From CAZQIC01 sp964593555 (GTDB lineage: Bacteria > Bacteroidota > Bacteroidia > JAFLBG01): a stretch of 10,856 nucleotides of DNA. The notes under the pieces were generated by a model, which had not been told where the DNA came from, did not search any database, and saw only the letters and a program-made list of their open reading frames with translations. Shown here one piece after another: positions 7,148 through 10,856 of this stretch (position 1 is its first letter; every line of letters starts with the position of its first letter). Location: contig CAZQIC010000148.1 in the NCBI GenBank assembly GCA_964593555.1, forward strand, positions 1 through 10,856, in the 5' to 3' direction. The position numbers and the translations under genes were made by a program.

Positions 7148-8103
7148 TCACTCTTTCTGAAAAACGTGAGATTAAAAATAAAAGGCAAACCTATAAGCGC
7201 AGGAACAACAATATTAATAAGCCAGAGAGTGAATGATGCCATTATAATGCCGGATACGTTATCCGAAAACTGTCCGAAAAACAAAAGTGCGGCTGAACCC
7301 CTGACGCCTATCTCAGTAATTGTTATGGTTGGAACAAGTGTGATTCCTAAAAAGGTCGCAGCTATTGATATAAAAACGTATCCGGGATCAACGTTAACTA
7401 AAAATAATTTCAACAGGATAAAAAATTGAATAGAAAACACCATGTATCTCAGTACAGAAAGTTGTAAAATAATCAGCAACGTTCGCCTGGAATACGAAGA
7501 AAAAACTTCAACATATTCTCTCCATCTGACAAACAAAGTTGTTATCCTTTTTAATTTATTGGGCCATAAATAAAAAACAATAATTCCTAATACAATTATA
7601 AAAAAAACAATTGATGCGATAGTTCTATAACCATCTCCATAGGGGCTTAAAAGAAAAAAAAGACATAAGGCTATTGATCCAAAAAAAAGCGTGACACAAA
7701 GTTGGGCAAAACTCCCAATGATACTTGATGACAAAGCTTTAATACGATCAGCTTTTTGCAGAAAAAATATTTTTCCGGCAAACTCCCCTACCCTGTTTGG
7801 AGTAAATATACTCATTGTGACACCTGCCAATACGGCCTTGCTACCCTGCGCAAAAGAGATGGGCTCATGAGGCTTTATCAATATCTTCCATTTAAATACC
7901 TCGAGAGCCCAGTTGATCAACATCAGCAAAACAACTATAAAAAAAAGCCAAAATGATGATTGATTAATTACGGAAAAATTTTTTAAGGCATTTAATTGCC
8001 CGGAATCTATTAGCTTTATATAGAGATAAACGACACTTGAAACTGCAATAAACAGTTTCAATACCAGGCTTATCGTCTTATATTTGTTTTGACTTGTGAT
8101 CAA
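7144..8103 (-). CDS. flippase-like LPG_synthase_TM (UPF0104) membrane protein
   Basis: A polytopic inner-membrane protein of the UPF0104/LPG_synthase_TM family, the membrane part of MprF-like proteins and of some glycosyltransferase fusions. Numbering from the TTG at 8103 (319 residues), hydrophobic helices occur at about 10-28, 50-70, 125-155, 163-180, 205-235, 240-258 and 285-308. Family marks are TPNRVGEFAGK (101-111) and TEIGVRGSAALLFF (263-276). The MprF catalytic domain is absent, so it is not itself an amino-acyl transferase. The frame can be read back to 8226, but that would overlap the conserved ruvC start antisense. There is no ATG near the N-terminus, and TTG at 8103 gives a normal basic stretch followed by a helix. 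A start at another rare codon is possible. A weak -7-like TATCTTTA lies at 8134-8127. It is the first gene of the operon. Confidence 0.85.
   Translation of the reverse strand: MITSQNKYKTISLVLKLFIAVSSVVYLYIKLIDSGQLNALKNFSVINQSSFWLFFIVVLLMLINWALEVFKWKILIKPHEPISFAQGSKAVLAGVTMSIFTPNRVGEFAGKIFFLQKADRIKALSSSIIGSFAQLCVTLFFGSIALCLFFLLSPYGDGYRTIASIVFFIIVLGIIVFYLWPNKLKRITTLFVRWREYVEVFSSYSRRTLLIILQLSVLRYMVFSIQFFILLKLFLVNVDPGYVFISIAATFLGITLVPTITITEIGVRGSAALLFFGQFSDNVSGIIMASFTLWLINIVVPALIGLPFIFNLTFFRKSE
8037..8061. promoter_or_regulatory. perfect 9-bp dyad at the ruvC promoter
   Basis: TTGAAACTG (8037-8045), 7 bases, then CAGTTTCAA (8053-8061) is a perfect inverted repeat. It lies inside the 5' coding part of the flippase-like gene, and its right arm covers the -33 position of the ruvC promoter. 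This placement suits an operator. It could also fold as a hairpin early in the flippase mRNA. There is no T-run, so it is not a terminator. Confidence 0.4.
8056..8086 (+). promoter_or_regulatory. ruvC promoter
   Basis: A perfect Bacteroidota -7 element TATATTTG (8079-8086) is preceded after 19 bases by TTTC (8056-8059), a one-base variant of the -33 TTTG. Transcription would start near 8092, about 20 bases before the chosen ruvC ATG at 8113. This also argues against a start at the TTG at 8089. Confidence 0.55.
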
Positions 8104-8112
8104 GCAATAATA

Positions 8113-8700
8113 ATGAATGACATAACTAAAGATAAGACAAAAGAAGCGACTGTAAATGACAGAATAATACTTGGCATTGACCCTGGCACAAATATTATGG
8201 GTTATGGGATTATTCATGTTCAACAAAAAAAAATGAAATTAATATCGGTTGGTATAGTTAAACTGGACAAACTTGAGAACCACGCATTAAAACTTAAAAA
8301 AATATTTGAACGCACACTTGGCATAATTGAGCAATATAAACCTGATGAATTGGCTGTTGAGGCGCCCTTTTTTGGAAAAAATGTTCAATCGATGCTAAAG
8401 CTTGGAAGAGCCCAGGGAGTAGCAATTGCGGCGGCTTTATATAAAGACATTCCTATTTTCGAGTACTCTCCAAAAAAAATAAAACAATCTATTACCGGCA
8501 ACGGAAACGCCTCAAAAGAACAAGTGGCTTCTATGCTTCAAACATTGTTAAGTTTTACTGAAATGCCCAAACACCTTGATGCCACGGATGGTTTGGCTGC
8601 AGCAGTTTGCCATCATTTCCAGGGAGGAAAAAGTAATACAGGGAAAAGCTATACGGGATGGAAAGCTTTTTTAACAGAAAATCCGGGAAGGAAGGGGTGA
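8113..8700 (+). CDS. ruvC: Holliday junction resolvase RuvC
   Basis: A 195-residue RuvC, an RNase H-fold nuclease that cuts Holliday junctions symmetrically together with the RuvAB branch-migration motor. The four acidic metal-binding residues are in place: D23 in LGIDPGT (20-26), E83 in LAVEAPFF (80-87), and D156 and D159 in LDATDGLAAAVCH (155-167). GKNVQSMLKLGRAQGVAIAA (88-107) is the well-conserved central helix region. The ATG at 8113 is chosen because it follows the promoter at a sensible distance; an upstream in-frame TTG at 8089 would fall at or before the predicted transcript start. RuvA and RuvB are not in the window. The stop at 8700 faces the HIT gene convergently, with 32 bases between and no clear terminator. 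Confidence 0.96.
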   Translation: MNDITKDKTKEATVNDRIILGIDPGTNIMGYGIIHVQQKKMKLISVGIVKLDKLENHALKLKKIFERTLGIIEQYKPDELAVEAPFFGKNVQSMLKLGRAQGVAIAAALYKDIPIFEYSPKKIKQSITGNGNASKEQVASMLQTLLSFTEMPKHLDATDGLAAAVCHHFQGGKSNTGKSYTGWKAFLTENPGRKG

Positions 8701-8732
8701 AAAAAATGGTTATCAGTTAACGGTAATCGGTG

Positions 8733-9128
8733 TTATAAATACGCGTTACTTATTTTCTTCGCAATTGTTTCCAATTCTTCTTTAGTTAGCGACAGTTTCG
8801 GTCTTGAGAAATTTATATCGCTTACATTATTGATGGGAACTAAATGGATATGTGCATGAGGCACTTCTAATCCTATTACTGCAACACCAACCTTTATACA
8901 GGGAACTACTTTTTTTATTGCAACCGCCACCTGTTTTGAAAATAGCATAAGAGAAGAAAAAGCAGGATCAGCAATATCAAAAATATAATCAGTTTCCTTT
9001 TTCGGGATAACTAATGTATGACCTTTTGCTAACGGCGATATATCAAGGAAAGCAAGGTGATCCGCTGTTTCAGCGACTTTGTAACAAGGGATTTCGCCTG
9101 CAATTATCTTCGAGAAGATGCTTGACAT
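8733..9128 (-). CDS. HIT family nucleotide-binding protein (HINT-like)
   Basis: A 131-residue histidine-triad protein, full length for the bacterial HINT group, which hydrolyse nucleotide phosphoramidates or related adenylated compounds. The N-terminus SSIFSKIIAGEIPCYKV (2-18), the central KGHTLVIPK (35-43) and the triad VPHAHIHLVP (89-98) are typical; H93, the middle histidine of HxHxH, is the expected nucleophile, with H91 and H95 beside it. It has no signal or membrane segment. Its ATG is only one base past the greA stop, so the two genes are almost certainly cotranscribed; I recall greA-HIT pairs in other Bacteroidota. The physiological substrate is unknown, as for most family members. 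Confidence 0.94.
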   Translation of the reverse strand: MSSIFSKIIAGEIPCYKVAETADHLAFLDISPLAKGHTLVIPKKETDYIFDIADPAFSSLMLFSKQVAVAIKKVVPCIKVGVAVIGLEVPHAHIHLVPINNVSDINFSRPKLSLTKEELETIAKKISNAYL

Positions 9129-9129
9129 A

Positions 9130-9603
9130 TTACCTTGAAATATTTACGATCTCGAAAGTAACTTTACCGGAAGGAACTGCTATATCAACTTTATCGCCAA
9201 TTTTTTTTCCAAGCAATCCTTTTGCTATTGGTGATGAAATAGATATTTTCCCCAATTTAAGATCGGCTTCATTCTCAGCAACAAGTGTATACTCCATCTG
9301 TGCCTTATTGATGAGATTTTTGATCTTAACCTTTGACAGTATATATACTTTTGAATTATCTATTTGCGATTCATCTACAAGGCGAGCATACCTTAATGTT
9401 TCTTCTAACTTCGAGATTTTAAGTTCAAGAAGGCCCTGCGCCTCTTTAGCAGCATCGTATTCTGCATTTTCAGATAGATCCCCTTTATCTCTGGCTTCTG
9501 CAATTTGGCGGGAAATAGAAGGTCTTTCATGAAACTTCAACTGGTTTAATTCTTCGTTTAGTTTAGCTAAACCTTCTTCGGTAAAATAAGTATACTGTGA
9601 CAT
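9130..9603 (-). CDS. greA: transcription elongation factor GreA
   Basis: A 157-residue GreA, normal in length. It enters the secondary channel of RNA polymerase and stimulates cleavage of backtracked RNA. The N-terminal coiled coil (about 1-75) bears the tip motif ARDKGDLSENAEYDAAKE (37-54) with the two acidic residues D42 and E45 that position the magnesium ion. The C-terminal FKBP-like domain (about 80-157) includes ISISSPIAKGLLGKKIGDKV (120-139). The ATG at 9603 is the only sensible start. A strong promoter and a hairpin lie in the 89 bases upstream, so expression may be controlled in the leader. The HIT gene follows one base after the stop. Confidence 0.97.
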   Translation of the reverse strand: MSQYTYFTEEGLAKLNEELNQLKFHERPSISRQIAEARDKGDLSENAEYDAAKEAQGLLELKISKLEETLRYARLVDESQIDNSKVYILSKVKIKNLINKAQMEYTLVAENEADLKLGKISISSPIAKGLLGKKIGDKVDIAVPSGKVTFEIVNISR

Positions 9604-9635
9604 TTTTTAAAACTTTAGTCTATAATATAAAACAC

Positions 9636-9665
9636 AAGAGAACCCGCCATACGACGGGTTCTCTT
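9636..9665 (-). terminator. hairpin: terminator of the PorV/PorQ-family gene and 5' element of greA mRNA
   Basis: AAGAGAACCCG and CGGGTTCTCTT form a perfect 11-bp stem with an 8-base loop. On the minus strand it is followed by GTGTTTTATATT, a moderate U-rich tail. It lies 28 bases after the PorV/PorQ-family stop at 9693 and would end that transcript. The predicted greA transcript start falls at the outer edge of this stem, so the same hairpin would cap the greA mRNA. Confidence 0.72.
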
Positions 9666-9668
9666 ACA

Positions 9669-9699
9669 CAAATATAATCTTTTTATGCCTAATTACAAA
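9669..9699 (-). promoter_or_regulatory. greA-HIT promoter
   Basis: On the minus strand TTTG (9699-9696), 19 bases, then TATATTTG (9676-9669) is an exact match to the Bacteroidota -33/-7 consensus, the best in the window. The -33 element overlaps the last codon of the PorV/PorQ-family gene. Transcription would begin about 9664-9661, leaving a leader of about 60 bases before the greA ATG. Confidence 0.65.
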
Positions 9700-10769
9700 G
9701 TAATGCGTGCTCCTAAAGAATGTGTCCCATTAAACGAACTGGTTGCGCGATAAGAATAATCCAAACCAAAGGAAGACTTTTTGCTTGTGCCAAAAGGCAT
9801 CTCTACAGTAAAGCCTGCACTAGGACCGGTAAATACTGTTGTTCTTTCTTCATCTTTAAACAATCCTTTCTCTAATTCATAGCCTGCTCTAACCATTATA
9901 TAACCTTTAAGACTATATTCCAACCCTAATTTATATTGGTCTTTATTAAACGAATTAGATGTAAAATTTCCAGCTAAAGTAAGCTTGTGATTTTTAATCG
10001 CTACACTGTCTTTAGAAAAATAAAAATCGTAAGAACCGCCTATGTTAACAAGCGAAGGCAATTCGAATTGTGCTGAACGTTGCTCTGCGGTAAGCGAAGC
10101 GCCAGTTGCCAATACTGTGCTACTGAAAGATAATCCATCACCGTGGTATTGCATTCTAGGTCCAACATTTTTCAATGAGATCCCGAATTTAACTCTGTTC
10201 ATTTCACCTGTTTGATATTGTATCCCCGCATCTATAGCAGCGCCTTTAGCAACAACATTGGCAATAGATTCAGAGATCACTTTAAAATTCATACCTCCGT
10301 AAATATTGTCTGAAAATGCTCTTGCATATGACAAGTTAAGGTTCATGAACTGAGGTGAAAATGTACCAATGCCTCCTTCAGGAAGATCTGTAGTTGTAAT
10401 TGGTATATCACCAAGATCAACGGACATAATACTCAATCCAATAACACTTGTTTCACCCATACGCTGGGTTAAACCAAATGAATTGATGGATATGTCGGTA
10501 CCAGATAACCAGTTGGTATGAGCAAACAATATTTCTGTTCTTTGAGTAAACGCTATACCTGCAACATTAAGGTACATGGCCTCCAGGCCTCTTGCACCGG
10601 CGCTATTGGCACCAGCCCATCCGGAACTTCTTGCCCAGGGATTAACAAGAAGCTGTGTGGCTCCCGCCTGCCCGGCACGATCTTCGTTTCCGGCATTCAC
10701 CTTTACAGGATTTGCAAGAACCAGTCCTCCGACTGTCAGAAGAGCTAATATTTTATTTGATATTTTCAT
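9693..10769 (-). CDS. PorV/PorQ-family outer-membrane beta-barrel protein
   Basis: A 358-residue protein from the ATG at 10769. A signal peptide (MKISNKILALLTVGGLVLAN and on to A26) is followed by the family opening GATQLLVNPWARSSGWAGA (36-54), with the NPWARSSG core, and EAMYLNVAGIAF (63-74). The rest is a run of amphipathic beta strands with alternating glycine and aromatic residues, ending in SLGARITL, as in FadL-like barrels. Known PorV shuttles T9SS cargo from the translocon to the sortase PorU at the outer membrane; PorQ works in the same pathway. Which paralogue this is cannot be told, and no PorU is nearby. A TTG at 10799 would extend the frame by ten residues, but they would precede the signal peptide. 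I find no convincing promoter in 10770-10856, so it may lie further upstream or belong to a transcript entering the window. Confidence 0.85.
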   Translation of the reverse strand: MKISNKILALLTVGGLVLANPVKVNAGNEDRAGQAGATQLLVNPWARSSGWAGANSAGARGLEAMYLNVAGIAFTQRTEILFAHTNWLSGTDISINSFGLTQRMGETSVIGLSIMSVDLGDIPITTTDLPEGGIGTFSPQFMNLNLSYARAFSDNIYGGMNFKVISESIANVVAKGAAIDAGIQYQTGEMNRVKFGISLKNVGPRMQYHGDGLSFSSTVLATGASLTAEQRSAQFELPSLVNIGGSYDFYFSKDSVAIKNHKLTLAGNFTSNSFNKDQYKLGLEYSLKGYIMVRAGYELEKGLFKDEERTTVFTGPSAGFTVEMPFGTSKKSSFGLDYSYRATSSFNGTHSLGARITL

Positions 10770-10856
10770 AGTCTCAAAATTTAAATTAAACACCAGCAAT
10801 TTTTAATACGATTCCAGATCTATTGGACGCATAACACCAAACCATTTCAACGTTTT

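Noticed and set aside
8089..8112. Upstream TTG start for ruvC
   Set aside because: It falls at or before the predicted transcript start, and the ATG at 8113 gives a normal N-terminus ahead of the IDPGT motif.
8701..8732. Possible terminator between the convergent ruvC and HIT genes
   Set aside because: Only short imperfect repeats are visible, with no stem of useful length and no T-run after one.
9014..9532. Open plus-strand frame of 172 codons
   Set aside because: It lies antisense across the HIT-greA junction, both of which are certain genes, and its translation shows no family motif.
10770..10799. Upstream TTG start for the PorV/PorQ-family gene
   Set aside because: It would place ten extra residues before a clear signal peptide that starts with the ATG at 10769.
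10518..10806. Two overlapping plus-strand frames of about 76 codons
   Set aside because: They are antisense to the signal peptide and conserved N-terminus of the PorV/PorQ-family gene and have no support of their own.

Overview
The window reads as a chromosomal segment of a member of the Bacteroidota. The DNA is AT-rich and Shine-Dalgarno sequences are not obvious. Several upstream regions carry the Bacteroidota-type promoter (TTG or TTTG near -33, TAnnTTTG near -7). Two genes point to the type IX secretion system (T9SS): a secreted protein with a C-terminal T9SS sorting domain, and a PorV/PorQ-family outer-membrane protein. I see no transposase, phage gene, CRISPR array, tRNA or rRNA, and no gene-free stretch longer than 150 bases.

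Left end (1-2638): a partial TPR-type protein on the minus strand runs off the window. It is divergent from a plus-strand secreted protein with propeller-like repeats and a T9SS tail. The 149-base gap between them holds overlapping candidate promoters and a small perfect dyad. A strong hairpin terminator at 2670-2702 closes the plus gene and also serves the convergent operon.

Centre (2727-8103, all minus strand): six tightly packed genes look like one operon. In order of transcription they are a flippase-like (LPG_synthase_TM/UPF0104) membrane protein, a membrane-anchored GT2 glycosyltransferase, an OppC-type ABC permease with a large extra-cytoplasmic insertion, a 4'-phosphopantetheinyl transferase, an archaeal-type geranylgeranylglyceryl/heptaprenylglyceryl phosphate synthase (GGGPS), and a TenI/ThiE-like protein lacking the usual thiamine-phosphate-synthase residues. 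Gaps are -4, 15, 17, -8 and -4 bases, so translational coupling is likely. The mix of GGGPS, glycosyltransferase and flippase-like protein suggests an uncharacterised route to, or decoration of, a polyprenyl-glycerol or polyprenyl-linked lipid. This is inference and is the most interesting system in the window.

Right part (8113-10769): ruvC, divergent from the operon with only 9 bases between the chosen starts, is preceded by a perfect TATATTTG -7 element and a perfect 9-bp dyad. A greA-HIT pair and a PorV/PorQ-family gene follow on the minus strand. The greA promoter is an exact TTTG-N19-TATATTTG. It places the predicted greA transcript start at an 11-bp hairpin that would also terminate the upstream PorV/PorQ-family gene.

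Three genes need start choices: ruvC and the PorV/PorQ-family gene are shortened to ATG, while the flippase-like gene and the OppC-type permease most plausibly begin at TTG.
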